A DNA stretch of 64,000 nucleotides from Roseivirga sp. UBA6052 (lineage in GTDB: Bacteria; Bacteroidota; Bacteroidia; Cytophagales; Cyclobacteriaceae): the NCBI GenBank assembly GCA_002427755.1, contig DIYO01000009.1:561296-625295 (forward strand), read 5' to 3'. This document shows positions 9,391-18,249 of the stretch, in pieces. Position numbers and translations under genes: made by a program. Below the pieces are notes generated by a model. That model did no database searches. It saw only the letters and a list, made by a program, of their open reading frames with translations, and was not told the origin of the DNA. Numbering within the stretch: position 1 is the first letter of the stretch; every line of letters begins with the position of its first letter.

Positions 9391-10560
9391 TTAATGGTGG
9401 CCATCATCTACAGCCTGACCGATATACATTGATGAGAACAATGTAAATACATAGGCCTGAATGAGTGCCACTAAAATTTCTATCAATGTGATTACTGTAG
9501 AGAACAATGTTCCTACTACACCGATAGCAATACTATTTAAAATGAAACCTAGACCAATAATACTCAACACTACAATGTGACCCGCTGTAATTGAAGCGAA
9601 CAAACGAAGTGTTAGAGAGATTAGCTTGGTAAAGATTCCGATAATTTCTACTACTAGAATAATTGGTCTTAAAGGCAATGGCACACCTGGCGTCCAGAAA
9701 ATGTGTGTCCAATACGCTTTGCCTCCATTGAAATTCGTGATCAAGAATGTAAGCAATGCCAAACAAACCGTTACAGCAATATTACCCGTAAGGTTTGCAG
9801 CACCTGGTGTAAGACCTAATAAATTATTGAATAAGATGAAGAAGAAAAGGGTCAATAGGTATGGCATAAAACGCTCATACTTATCTACTCCAATATTCGT
9901 CTTAGCAATATCGTCTCTGATAAAAACAATTATAGGCTCAAAGAAAGACTGAATGCCTTTAGGGGCACCTACTCCTTTTTTGTATCCCTTAGCCACTGCA
10001 AAGAATACAGCGAGCAAAATAACCATACTCAAAAACAGAGACGCTACGTTCTTTGTGATTGAAAGATCTAAGAAGCCTGAAGTGTCAGCAGCATGCTCAT
10101 CTCCATGATCGTCAGCATGGGCTTCCTCAGCACCATGATCAGCTGAATCACTGTGATCATCTCCATGTCCATCATCATGGCTATCTCCGTGATGATCACT
10201 TCCGTGACCTTCTCCCGCTCTTACAATTTTTCCATGATCAATCATGAATCCACCATGTGCAATTGGCTCGTGGTGCTCATCATAAAAATCAGATGACATG
10301 AAAACTTTAAGACCTTCCTCGTAATCGTAAATAATTACTGGAAGCGGAATAGAAATGTGCGTGTGCCCAATTGTGATGATATGCCACTGATAATCATCTG
10401 CAATGTGGTGCATGATGAACTCAGTTTTGCTCTCTTCTTCGCCTTCTTCTCCACTACCTGAAGCTGCTAAAACACTGTTGGAATTTGCGATACTGAATAG
10501 CGAAACTAAAACGCTTATGATCAGTAATTTGGGTAGGTTAGTTCTTCTAATTTTCATCAT
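9391..10560 (-). CDS. atpB: ATP synthase F0 subunit a with His/Asp-rich N-terminal extension
   Basis: A 389-residue inner-membrane stator subunit forming the proton half-channels. The essential Arg is R319 in LTLRLFASITAGH. The C-terminal helices are normal. The N-terminus is unusual compared with E. coli: a signal peptide (about residues 1-33), an extracytoplasmic domain, and a segment of dense His, Asp and Gly at about 117-159 before the first conserved helix. Signal-peptide-bearing a subunits are common in Bacteroidota; the His-rich run looks lineage specific. The ATG overlaps the stop of the preceding small membrane-protein gene as ATGA; a second ATG follows directly, so the exact start is uncertain by one codon. 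Confidence 0.95.
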   Translation of the reverse strand: MMKIRRTNLPKLLIISVLVSLFSIANSNSVLAASGSGEEGEEESKTEFIMHHIADDYQWHIITIGHTHISIPLPVIIYDYEEGLKVFMSSDFYDEHHEPIAHGGFMIDHGKIVRAGEGHGSDHHGDSHDDGHGDDHSDSADHGAEEAHADDHGDEHAADTSGFLDLSITKNVASLFLSMVILLAVFFAVAKGYKKGVGAPKGIQSFFEPIIVFIRDDIAKTNIGVDKYERFMPYLLTLFFFILFNNLLGLTPGAANLTGNIAVTVCLALLTFLITNFNGGKAYWTHIFWTPGVPLPLRPIILVVEIIGIFTKLISLTLRLFASITAGHIVVLSIIGLGFILNSIAIGVVGTLFSTVITLIEILVALIQAYVFTLFSSMYIGQAVDDGHH

Positions 10561-10964
10561 GGTTTTTCGCCCTCTGCCGAAATCGCGCGCAAGTTAGATA
10601 GAATGGTGACGATTTCAAACACTAAGTAGAATAAATAGACCATAAAGAAGTTGCCAACCCAAAGTACACGCTGCTCTAGCCCTGCAAATACAATTATGCC
10701 TATAAAAATCATGCTTAAAAGGAGTCTCATGACGGTTAAACCCAAGAATAAATTGGGTCTGCTTTGGGCATCCATATTGCGCATGCCCCAGTCACCAACA
10801 AAAACCACTAAAAGCCCCAAAATGAATGAGAATATTAGAATTCCCCAGAATTGAGGGTGAATTAGCTTATTGGTAGCTTCTATAGATTGAAGCAAATAAA
10901 AGAGCCCCACCAAGACGCCAAATAAAACGACAGAATTGATGATTTGCCTTGAAAGAGATTTCAT
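10557..10964 (-). CDS. Small four-helix membrane protein of the atp operon (AtpI-like position)
   Basis: 135 residues with four predicted membrane helices (about 10-25, 38-58, 74-92 and 100-120) and a charged C-terminus. It sits directly upstream of atpB with a 4-base ATGA overlap, the place usually taken by atpI in other bacteria, so a role in F0 assembly or c-ring formation is likely. Sequence similarity to classical AtpI is not clear by eye, hence no symbol. Confidence 0.7.
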   Translation of the reverse strand: MKSLSRQIINSVVLFGVLVGLFYLLQSIEATNKLIHPQFWGILIFSFILGLLVVFVGDWGMRNMDAQSRPNLFLGLTVMRLLLSMIFIGIIVFAGLEQRVLWVGNFFMVYLFYLVFEIVTILSNLRAISAEGEKP

Positions 10965-11032
10965 GCCGCAAAGGTAGAAATAAAGTCGGAAGCTAGAAGA
11001 CCGAAGTTAGAGGATTGCGTATCACAATTAGC

Positions 11033-11095
11033 CGTCATTCAGAGCTCCTTCTTCATAGAATTTCGAAGGAGAAGCGCAGCTGAGTGCCGCTATAA
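11033..11095. repeat. Possible dispersed-repeat remnant with hairpin
   Basis: The 143-base gap between the two small atp-operon genes contains CGTCATTC at 11033, then CTCCTTC and GAAGGAG (a perfect 7-base inverted repeat, about 11045-11071), then GAAGCGCAGC. This wording resembles dispersed intergenic repeats common in Bacteroidota genomes, and the CGTCATTC start matches the element at 60231. No ORF is seen. It interrupts the otherwise tight atp operon. Confidence 0.4.
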
Positions 11096-11107
11096 TATTA
11101 GATGAGC

Positions 11108-11311
11108 CTAATCTTTGGGTAGAGAGCGATAAAGTTGGTAGATCGCTCCTCCTGTACCAACCAAAACCATGAGAATCACAAACAACGAGTTTCCATTGTT
11201 CCACCACTCATCCATCTTATATCCTAAAAAGCCACAAACACCTATGGTGATAAAAAGCTGCAGGCCCAGCTGAGAGTATTTTAAAAAGTCGTTTTCAGAT
11301 TTTTTATTCAA
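11108..11311 (-). CDS. AtpZ/AtpI family small membrane protein
   Basis: 67 residues with two membrane helices. The pattern KYSQLGLQLFITIGVCGFLG, KMDEWW, then a second helix ending GGAIYQLYRSL is that of the AtpZ family (putative F0F1-ATPase subunit), proteins linked to F0 assembly or cation handling in atp operons. The start is TTG, two bases after the stop of the upstream gene; no ATG is available in the short frame. It opens the ATP synthase part of the operon. Confidence 0.8.
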   Translation of the reverse strand: MNKKSENDFLKYSQLGLQLFITIGVCGFLGYKMDEWWNNGNSLFVILMVLVGTGGAIYQLYRSLPKD

Positions 11312-11313
11312 GC

Positions 11314-11964
11314 CTATTTATTCCTTATCATGTATTCATCTACAGGGAAAGCTAAATAATCTTTCCCCAATTTTTCGTCTACTACATTGATTGCTGAGAT
11401 ATCAGACTGGAGATTTCCTTGGCTATCAAAGGTCTCAATCTTTAGGACTAAACCATTAGAAAATAAACTCGTCCTACCGATGATTTCAGACCCTTTCGCA
11501 ACTCGATCCAATGATTCCAACCAAAGTAGTTTATGCTGGTCTGACACCCAATAAATACTTTTTCTGGTTGCTTTCCTTGAACCATCTATAAAAGTATAGA
11601 CCTCATACTTCTTACAAGCGTAACCCAAATGTTCGCCAACCTCCTGGATTGGAACAACCTTGTCCACGATATGAGATTCATTATGTCTATCAAGAATTAG
11701 TATAGACTTACGTGAGTGATCAATTTGGAGATATAAAGTATCTTTTGAGTCAAAAATAATCTCCGGAATCTCTGGCCCAAGAGCTGCAATTAAATCGCTA
11801 GCTAATCTAAAACCCTTCTCACTAATCTGATAGTGATATTCAAGGAAAGGATTACTCTCGGTGGTGAATAAGTAGTCAACTCTACCTTCAAAATTAGCTT
11901 GCTGAGAAAAACCTTGAGAACAAAAAATGAATAGCGCAGCGTAAATAAAAAGCTTCTTAATCAT
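11314..11964 (-). CDS. Secreted protein of unknown function (DUF4412-like)
   Basis: 216 residues from the ATG at 11964; a TTG two codons upstream is also possible. A clear signal peptide (MIKKLFIYAALFIFC, cleavage near GFSQ-QA) leads into a beta-rich domain with phrases such as FEGRVDYLFTT, LYLQIDHSRKSILI and YACKKYEVYT, which resemble periplasmic DUF4412-type beta proteins of Bacteroidota. No catalytic motif is recognised. It lies between the bactofilin and atpZ genes on the same strand with almost no spacing, so it is probably co-transcribed with both. Confidence 0.7.
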   Translation of the reverse strand: MIKKLFIYAALFIFCSQGFSQQANFEGRVDYLFTTESNPFLEYHYQISEKGFRLASDLIAALGPEIPEIIFDSKDTLYLQIDHSRKSILILDRHNESHIVDKVVPIQEVGEHLGYACKKYEVYTFIDGSRKATRKSIYWVSDQHKLLWLESLDRVAKGSEIIGRTSLFSNGLVLKIETFDSQGNLQSDISAINVVDEKLGKDYLAFPVDEYMIRNK

Positions 11965-11970
11965 GCTCAA

Positions 11971-12393
11971 TTAAGCTCTTTTGATTGCTTTTTCAGAGGC
12001 TCTGCTTTGTGGTTGTGCTATACTAATCTCTTTAGCCAAGTGGCCCATTTTACAGCCACCATTAAAGGTGGCCCCCGGCTCAACGACTAACTGGTTTGTG
12101 AGAATATCACCTTCAATAACAGCAGAAGGCTTTAATGTTAGCAGTTCAGAAATCTCTATGTTACCCCTTACTTTACCGGCAACCTCAGCAGTTCTTGCCA
12201 CTACATTTCCATCCACATAAGATTCTTTACCCATTACCAATTTTGCCTTAGCCTTGGTATTACCAAAAACTTTGCCCTCAATTCGGATATTACCGACTGA
12301 CTCAATATCTCCATTGAGTTGGGTTTGCATTCCAATAATGTTGCTGGTTTGACTTAGGTCTTCAGCACTTTTTTTGTCGTCTTTTGAAAACAT
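11971..12393 (-). CDS. Bactofilin (polymer-forming cytoskeletal protein)
   Basis: A 140-residue protein with a central right-handed beta-helix of short repeats: IGMQTQLNGDIES, GNIRIEGKVFGN, GKVRGNIEISELLTLKP, VIEGDILT. The ends are disordered and charged. This is the bactofilin layout: nucleotide-free filaments that scaffold cell-wall enzymes and shape. The gene follows an M23 peptidase gene by 22 bases; bactofilin/M23 pairs are known to shape the wall in other bacteria (for example CcmA with Csd1 in Helicobacter), so a shared wall-shaping role is a good inference. Confidence 0.9.
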   Translation of the reverse strand: MFSKDDKKSAEDLSQTSNIIGMQTQLNGDIESVGNIRIEGKVFGNTKAKAKLVMGKESYVDGNVVARTAEVAGKVRGNIEISELLTLKPSAVIEGDILTNQLVVEPGATFNGGCKMGHLAKEISIAQPQSRASEKAIKRA

Positions 12394-12415
12394 GTCGATT
12401 TAGTTGAGGTCTGGG

Positions 12416-13273
12416 TTAAAACGATATAAATTCTTCAGGGTTAACAGCTACACCATCGTACCATAATTCGAAGTGTAGATGTGGGCCGGAGGTCACCTCA
12501 CCGGTATTCCCGATGATGGCTATTATATCACCTGCGGTAATAAAATCTCCTAATGTTTTGGTTAAAGTCGAGTTGTGTTTATAAACAGAAATTAAATTCT
12601 CTCTGTGCTGTACAGCAATTACATAACCATCATTCTGGGTCCAACTGGAGAGAATTACCGTACCGTCTGCAATGGCCTTAACGGGCTCATCTTTATTAGA
12701 AACGATATCTATGCCATAGTGTTTAATGGCTGGGTCGAATTTGGCGGTAATGTTATATCCCTTTATGGGCGAAAAGAAATATAAATCTCTAATTCCTTCT
12801 GTAGATAGGTCATTCATAAACAGGAAATCTCCACCGGTTTCAAACTCCGCCTTGAAAGCTGAATCTATCTTTGCTGCTTTTGCCAATTCGCTCACAGGCA
12901 CGGCTTCCACTTCTCGTTCTTCCGAAATCTGGTCATCAGTCACATCTCCTTCCAACACCTTTTTCAAACTAGAAATAAAAGCATCACGACTATCGAGCTC
13001 TTGCTCTAAGGAGTCCAAGGACAAAGTCATATTCACTAACTCCTTGCGTGTTTCTTGCTCAGCAAACCTCGGGTCGAACCATTGGGCCAAGGCCGTATTT
13101 ACCAGATAAAAACTGAGAGCTAGAACAACTAAGAAGATTAAGAAACCAAAGAAAACAATCTTGGCATAAGTGAATTTATAAGTGGCCTTCTCAGAGAAAT
13201 TCTCTTCATTCTGAATAATGAAGATGTGTCTGGTATTTAACCAATTAGATAAGGTCTTTTTAAATCGAGCCAC
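12416..13273 (-). CDS. M23 family metallopeptidase, membrane-anchored
   Basis: A 285-residue predicted peptidoglycan endopeptidase. There is a short cytoplasmic N-terminus, one membrane helix at about 37-60, a coiled-coil stretch (70-110) and a C-terminal LytM domain. All catalytic residues are visible: zinc ligands H185 and D189 (HYGID) and H267, with H233 and H265 (GPHLHFE) as the other active-site histidines, so the enzyme should be active. The start is GTG. A promoter-like element lies just upstream at 13293-13300. Its neighbour is a bactofilin gene, its likely scaffold. Confidence 0.92.
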   Translation of the reverse strand: MARFKKTLSNWLNTRHIFIIQNEENFSEKATYKFTYAKIVFFGFLIFLVVLALSFYLVNTALAQWFDPRFAEQETRKELVNMTLSLDSLEQELDSRDAFISSLKKVLEGDVTDDQISEEREVEAVPVSELAKAAKIDSAFKAEFETGGDFLFMNDLSTEGIRDLYFFSPIKGYNITAKFDPAIKHYGIDIVSNKDEPVKAIADGTVILSSWTQNDGYVIAVQHRENLISVYKHNSTLTKTLGDFITAGDIIAIIGNTGEVTSGPHLHFELWYDGVAVNPEEFISF

Positions 13274-13292
13274 TTTACAAAATCAAGGGAAA

Positions 13293-13318
13293 CAAAAATA
13301 TCGATTATTAGATAATCG
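13293..13318 (-). promoter_or_regulatory. Promoter -7 element with adjoining palindrome
   Basis: Read on the minus strand, TATTTTTG (13293-13300) fits the Bacteroidota -7 consensus TAnnTTTG exactly. Directly upstream, CGATTAT and ATAATCG (13302-13308, 13312-13318) form a perfect inverted repeat with a 3-base loop, lying between the -7 element and where -33 should be. No clear TTTG is seen at -33. It probably drives the M23-bactofilin-atp unit, and the palindrome is a candidate operator shared with the divergent sprE-like gene. Confidence 0.5.
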
Positions 13319-13379
13319 CCTTTATTAAATTGTATTAATTGCGACAATATTTCGTTAAGACTATTGCTCGCAGTACACT

Positions 13380-15923
13380 TTGGCAATCAGAACTTTACAT
13401 ATCGTTAGATTTTTTTGTCTTTATATCATTTTGGCATTTTTCGGCTGTCAATCTAAGGGCTACCTCAATATGAATGCTCGTTACAACGGGTACTTCTATG
13501 CAGATACTTATTTGAACGAAGTTTATCAACAGCTTGAAGACAATTATCAGTACAACTTTAATGACGTGCTGGACATCTTTCCTGAAATAGACAGCTCTTC
13601 AATTAGTAGCAATAAAGAAAAGCTAGACGATGCTTTTAAAAAGTCTTCCCAAATCATTGAATGGTATAAAACCAGTGATTGGGTTGATGATGCCTATCTG
13701 GTAATCGGTAAAATCAGACATTTAAGAGCGCAATTTCAGTTTGCCATAGAGACTTTCCAGTACATTAATACAAACAGTAAAGACAATGATACGCGCCACG
13801 CAGCGCTAGTTGCCTTAATGCGAACATACATTGATATGCGTTCGCTAGACCTGGCAAATCAGGTGAGCAACATTATAGAATTCGAGGAAGAGCTCAATAA
13901 CGAAAATAAGCTTGATTACAGAGTGGTAAAAGCTTACCTGAGACAGATTGAAGGCAATGAAGAAGGTGTTCTTTCTGCCCTTACTGGTATTAATGAGCTT
14001 ATTAGAAACAAAGACCAGCGCTTTCGCACAAATTTCATTTTAGGCCAATTGTCACGCAAAAATGGGGAACCTCAAAAAGCGTTTCAGTATTTCGATTTAG
14101 TAACGAAAGGCACACCTCCCTATGAGTTACTCTTTCATGCCAGATTAAACAAGATGGCCTTGACCAATTACAATTCAGAAGAGAGTTTGGACAAAGCGTA
14201 CAAGAACTTTAACAAAATGCTGGACGATGGTAAGAACTTGGAATACCAAGACATCATCTATTATACCATGGGGCAAGTTGAGCAGCAACGAAGTAACTTC
14301 GAAGGTGCCATAGAGAATTATGGTCTGGCTACTTCCGTACCACAACCAAACCAGAGACAACAAGGGCTGGCCTACTTAAGAATTGGTGAAATCTATTATG
14401 ACGAATACGAGAATTTCAAAAAATCTAGCTTGTTCTATGACAGTGCTGTAGCCAAACTTCCCTCAAGCGAAAAGGGCTACGATGAGATTAAAAAGAGACA
14501 AGAGCTTCTTAAAGATTTTGTCACTCAGCTAGACATTATTACCCTAAATGATAGCCTTATTTCTTTGGCAGAAATGAATAAGGTGTCTTTAGATGCCTTC
14601 CTAGACAGATACTTAGACGAGAAAGAGGCTAAAGAAAACGAAGCCAGAAAGAAGACTCAAAGCAGAAGGCCAACGACTAGTGCTAACATCAATTCAGACG
14701 TAACCAATGAAGACAGTTGGTATTTTTACAACGCTGCTGCACTCAATCAAGGTCAAATTGAATTCCAAAGACAATGGGGTAACAGACCTTTAGAGGATGA
14801 TTGGAGAAGGTCGTCTAAAGGAGTGGTTGGGATAGGAATTGATAGAAACCTAGTGACAGAAGAACTTAAACCAAAGCCAGAAGAAGAGGAAGTAGTTGAA
14901 GACAGCAGAAAGGCGGAGAAAGATAAGTTGATGGCAAACATTCCTTTTGAAGAGGCTGAAAAAGAAAAGCTTCAATTAGAAATGGAAGATGCTTATTTCA
15001 AATTGGGAAGCATCTATAGATTCGGATTTCAAGATGCCAACCAGTCCATTGAAAGCTATAAGACTTTGATTAGTCGATTTGAAGAAACAAAGCACCGACT
15101 AGATGCGCTATATGCTCTTTATACCTTATATCTAGATAAAGACATAACCGTAGCAGAAGATTACAAGCAGCAAATCATATCGGAGTTCCCAGAAACACTT
15201 ACAGCCAAACTATTGGTCAACCCTAGGTATCTTGAAGAGAAAGCCGAAAGAACAGCTAGACTTGAAGCAAGATATGCACAGGCATACGCCTTATATGAAT
15301 CAGGAAACTTCTTACAGGCAGATCAAATCACGAGAGAAATTCTTACCACATTCGAAGACGTTGATTTCTTACCTACCGTTGAATTATTAGCAGCTATTCT
15401 TAAGTCTAAAACCGAAAGCATTGTCTCCTATGAACAAGCCTTAGAGCAATACATTTCGAAATACGAAACCAACCAACTGACAGATTATGCCAAGGCCTTG
15501 AAAGAAGCTATTAATCCACAGAAAGAGCAAGTGATTGCCAGTTTAGGTTCAGCTTACAGTGAGGACTTTCAACAAGTACACCTGATTGTAATTCTCTTCG
15601 ATAATAAGATTAATGATAAGGAAGAATTGAAGGCAGCCATAGAATCTTTCAACAGTGAAAATTTTGCCAACCAGTTCTTTAATATTGGGGAAATTAGTTT
15701 CGATTCTGATCAAAACCTTGAGGTGCTTTTTGTTAACTCTCTCAAAACGAAAACAGCTGCGGAACGGTATAATGCCGCATTAGATCAAGCGTTAGAAGCA
15801 TTAGAACTAAATGCTGATTCCAATTTTAATACCTTTGAAATAACTAGAGATAATTTTACCAAATTATTCGGTACAAAGAACCTAGAGGAATACCTGGATT
15901 TTAATAGAAGATTCTATAAATGA
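13380..15923 (+). CDS. SprE/PorW-like TPR lipoprotein of the type IX secretion system
   Basis: An 847-residue lipoprotein: signal peptide with lipobox ending FFGC (Cys23), then GYLNMNARYNGYFYA, a segment I associate with the PorW/SprE family, then many TPR-like helix pairs (for example GNEEGVLSALTGI, NGEPQKAFQYFDLV, RSNFEGAIENYGLA, LGSIYRFGFQDANQSIESY). A charged low-complexity linker lies at about 420-520. SprE/PorW is an outer-membrane lipoprotein needed for T9SS secretion and gliding. The start is TTG; it is the only start that keeps the lipoprotein signal, since the next ATG lies after the Cys. It overlaps the penicillin-binding protein gene by 4 bases. Confidence 0.85.
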   Translation: MAIRTLHIVRFFCLYIILAFFGCQSKGYLNMNARYNGYFYADTYLNEVYQQLEDNYQYNFNDVLDIFPEIDSSSISSNKEKLDDAFKKSSQIIEWYKTSDWVDDAYLVIGKIRHLRAQFQFAIETFQYINTNSKDNDTRHAALVALMRTYIDMRSLDLANQVSNIIEFEEELNNENKLDYRVVKAYLRQIEGNEEGVLSALTGINELIRNKDQRFRTNFILGQLSRKNGEPQKAFQYFDLVTKGTPPYELLFHARLNKMALTNYNSEESLDKAYKNFNKMLDDGKNLEYQDIIYYTMGQVEQQRSNFEGAIENYGLATSVPQPNQRQQGLAYLRIGEIYYDEYENFKKSSLFYDSAVAKLPSSEKGYDEIKKRQELLKDFVTQLDIITLNDSLISLAEMNKVSLDAFLDRYLDEKEAKENEARKKTQSRRPTTSANINSDVTNEDSWYFYNAAALNQGQIEFQRQWGNRPLEDDWRRSSKGVVGIGIDRNLVTEELKPKPEEEEVVEDSRKAEKDKLMANIPFEEAEKEKLQLEMEDAYFKLGSIYRFGFQDANQSIESYKTLISRFEETKHRLDALYALYTLYLDKDITVAEDYKQQIISEFPETLTAKLLVNPRYLEEKAERTARLEARYAQAYALYESGNFLQADQITREILTTFEDVDFLPTVELLAAILKSKTESIVSYEQALEQYISKYETNQLTDYAKALKEAINPQKEQVIASLGSAYSEDFQQVHLIVILFDNKINDKEELKAAIESFNSENFANQFFNIGEISFDSDQNLEVLFVNSLKTKTAAERYNAALDQALEALELNADSNFNTFEITRDNFTKLFGTKNLEEYLDFNRRFYK

Positions 15924-18241
15924 GTATCAAGGAACACATAAGCAAACATAGAAAGACACTTAAAAAACTAAACATCCTATTATGGGTAGGCTTTATTGGT
16001 TTTATTATTGTCTTCCCCACATATCTATGGGCTGTTAGTGTAAACTATAACAATTGGTTTGGTGAGCTTCCTTCCTATAGCCAGTTAGAAAACCCAGAGC
16101 AAAATCTTACATCGATGCTGTATACGGCAGATGGTGTTCAGCTAGGCTCGGGATACTTTAGGAACAATAGAAACCCTGTTACTTATGATGAATTAGGAGA
16201 TAACCTGATCCATTCTCTTTTAGCTGCAGAAGACATCAGGTTCAGAAACCATTCAGGCATTGACCTTGAAAGTATGTTTCGTGTAGCATATGGTTTGCTC
16301 ACATTTAGTCCAAAAGGTGGAGGAAGTACAATTAGTCAGCAGCTTGCCAAAAACTTATTCAATACAAGAGTTGTCACTCCCGAAGAAAGGGGCAAATTCG
16401 AAAGAGGCCCGTTAAGACAAATCATTTACAAAACTAAAGAATGGATCCTCTCTGTAAGATTAGAAAAGTCTTATACTAAGGAAGAGATCATGGCCATGTA
16501 CTACAATACTGTGGAGTTTAGTAATGGGGCTTATGGCATCAAATCTGCCGCTAAAATTTACTTTAATAAGTTACCGCACGAATTAAATGTAGAGGAAGCC
16601 GCTGTTCTTGCAGGTATGCAAAAGCAAGTAGATGGTTTTAGACCTGACAAATATCCGGAGAGATCTAAGTGGAGAAGGAATGTGGTTATGAGCCAAATGG
16701 TAAAATATGGCTACCTAGACCAAGGTGTTTATGATTCACTTAAAATTCAAGACATAGATTTAAGCCAGTTTAAGCAACAGAATCAAAATGTAGGCTTGGC
16801 TCAGTATTTCAGAGAAGAGGCTAGAAAAGACTTACGCGTTTTGGCAAACAATTTAGGTTATGATCTATATGGTGATGGTCTGAAAATCTATACAACTATT
16901 GATAGCAGAATGCAGACTTATGCAGAGCAAGCTATGGATAGTGCCATGAGTGCCATTCAAATCAAATTCGATACACTTTTAGCCAGAGAAGGGAGAGACT
17001 TGTGGATTGACAATGATGGAAGAGAAATTCCCGATTTTTTTGAAGACAATGTGCTACCAAATACGAAAGCATACAGAAATTTGGTGAAGGAATTTGGTGA
17101 GGAATCTGACTCGGTGGATTACTATTTGAATCTGAAAAAGCCAATGTCTGTATTCTCATGGGCTGGTGATATTGATACAACATTCTCATCAATTGATTCC
17201 ATTAGATATTACAAACAGTTTTTACAAGCTGGCTTTATGGCAACAGACCCCAAGACAGGTGCTATAAAAGCATGGGTAGGTGGTGTCAATTATAAGCACT
17301 TCAAGTACGATCATGTAAGACTAGGTAAAAGGCAACCAGGCTCTCTATTCAAGCCATTCGTCTATGCAACAGCAATAGAACAAGGCTATTCCCCTTGCTA
17401 TACCTTCAAAGACGAAGCCGTAGCGATTAGAACTGGGAACGGAGATGAAGTTTGGGCTCCTTCTAATGCTGAAAATAAGTTTAGCGGTGAAGACATGACA
17501 TTAAAGTCCGCCATGGCCAACTCGGTAAACTCAATAACAGCTCGAGTTATGGACATTGTAAAGCCTAGAAAAGTAACAGATATGGCCTCTAGAGTGGGAA
17601 TCAAAAGTGAGATTCCTCCATATTACTCTATTGCTTTAGGTACTGAATTAGCCTCTCTTGAGGAGTTGGTAGGCGCCTATGGTACCTTTGCTAATAAAGG
17701 GGTTCATATTGAACCTTTCTATGTGAGCAGAATAGAAGATAGGTTTGGCAATGTGATCTACAATGAGCCGCCTAAGAAGAAGAGAGCGATCTCCGAGGAT
17801 GTTGCTTACATAATGTTAAATATGCTTCAAGAGACAGTAAGAGCCGGTTCCGCAATTAGAATGTGGTCTCCTACCTTCGGCTATCAATTGGTAGACTACA
17901 AGCAAGAAAAGAACTCCATAGGAGGAAAAACGGGTACAACTCAAAACGCTTCTGATGGCTGGTTTATGGCTATTACTAATGACCTGGTGGCCGGAGCATG
18001 GGTTGGTGGTGATGAAAGATCAATACACTTTACCAATTGGCCTGATGGACAAGGTGCAAGAACAGCACTTCCGATTGTAGCTGAATTTATGAAAAGAGTC
18101 TATGCCGATACCGCGATTGGCATTCAAAAGACACTCTTTGAAAGACCAGTTGACTTAAGCATGGAAATTGACTGCCAGAAGTTTGAAGATGTGCTTACTC
18201 AATCTGATAGCACCATCATTTACGATGACGATATTTATTAA
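15920..18241 (+). CDS. Class A penicillin-binding protein (PBP1A-type)
   Basis: A 773-residue bifunctional peptidoglycan synthase. A cytoplasmic tail and one membrane helix (about 19-41) precede a GT51 glycosyltransferase domain with the catalytic Glu104 in AAEDIRFRNHSGID and GGGSTISQQLAKNLF. The transpeptidase domain carries SLFK (about 475), the ANSVN motif and KTGTTQ (about 670). All catalytic motifs are intact. The ATG overlaps the sprE-like stop as ATGA, so the two are translationally coupled; uvrC follows 8 bases later. Confidence 0.95.
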   Translation: MSIKEHISKHRKTLKKLNILLWVGFIGFIIVFPTYLWAVSVNYNNWFGELPSYSQLENPEQNLTSMLYTADGVQLGSGYFRNNRNPVTYDELGDNLIHSLLAAEDIRFRNHSGIDLESMFRVAYGLLTFSPKGGGSTISQQLAKNLFNTRVVTPEERGKFERGPLRQIIYKTKEWILSVRLEKSYTKEEIMAMYYNTVEFSNGAYGIKSAAKIYFNKLPHELNVEEAAVLAGMQKQVDGFRPDKYPERSKWRRNVVMSQMVKYGYLDQGVYDSLKIQDIDLSQFKQQNQNVGLAQYFREEARKDLRVLANNLGYDLYGDGLKIYTTIDSRMQTYAEQAMDSAMSAIQIKFDTLLAREGRDLWIDNDGREIPDFFEDNVLPNTKAYRNLVKEFGEESDSVDYYLNLKKPMSVFSWAGDIDTTFSSIDSIRYYKQFLQAGFMATDPKTGAIKAWVGGVNYKHFKYDHVRLGKRQPGSLFKPFVYATAIEQGYSPCYTFKDEAVAIRTGNGDEVWAPSNAENKFSGEDMTLKSAMANSVNSITARVMDIVKPRKVTDMASRVGIKSEIPPYYSIALGTELASLEELVGAYGTFANKGVHIEPFYVSRIEDRFGNVIYNEPPKKKRAISEDVAYIMLNMLQETVRAGSAIRMWSPTFGYQLVDYKQEKNSIGGKTGTTQNASDGWFMAITNDLVAGAWVGGDERSIHFTNWPDGQGARTALPIVAEFMKRVYADTAIGIQKTLFERPVDLSMEIDCQKFEDVLTQSDSTIIYDDDIY

Positions 18242-18249
18242 TTTCGTGA

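Noticed and set aside
9533..9766. Minus-strand out-of-frame ORF inside atpB
   Set aside because: It overlaps the conserved a-subunit helices in another frame and has no homology signal.
10059..10247. His-rich plus-strand frame opposite atpB
   Set aside because: The low-complexity His/Asp codons (CAT, GAT) of atpB read as His-rich on the other strand too; there is no start context or family.
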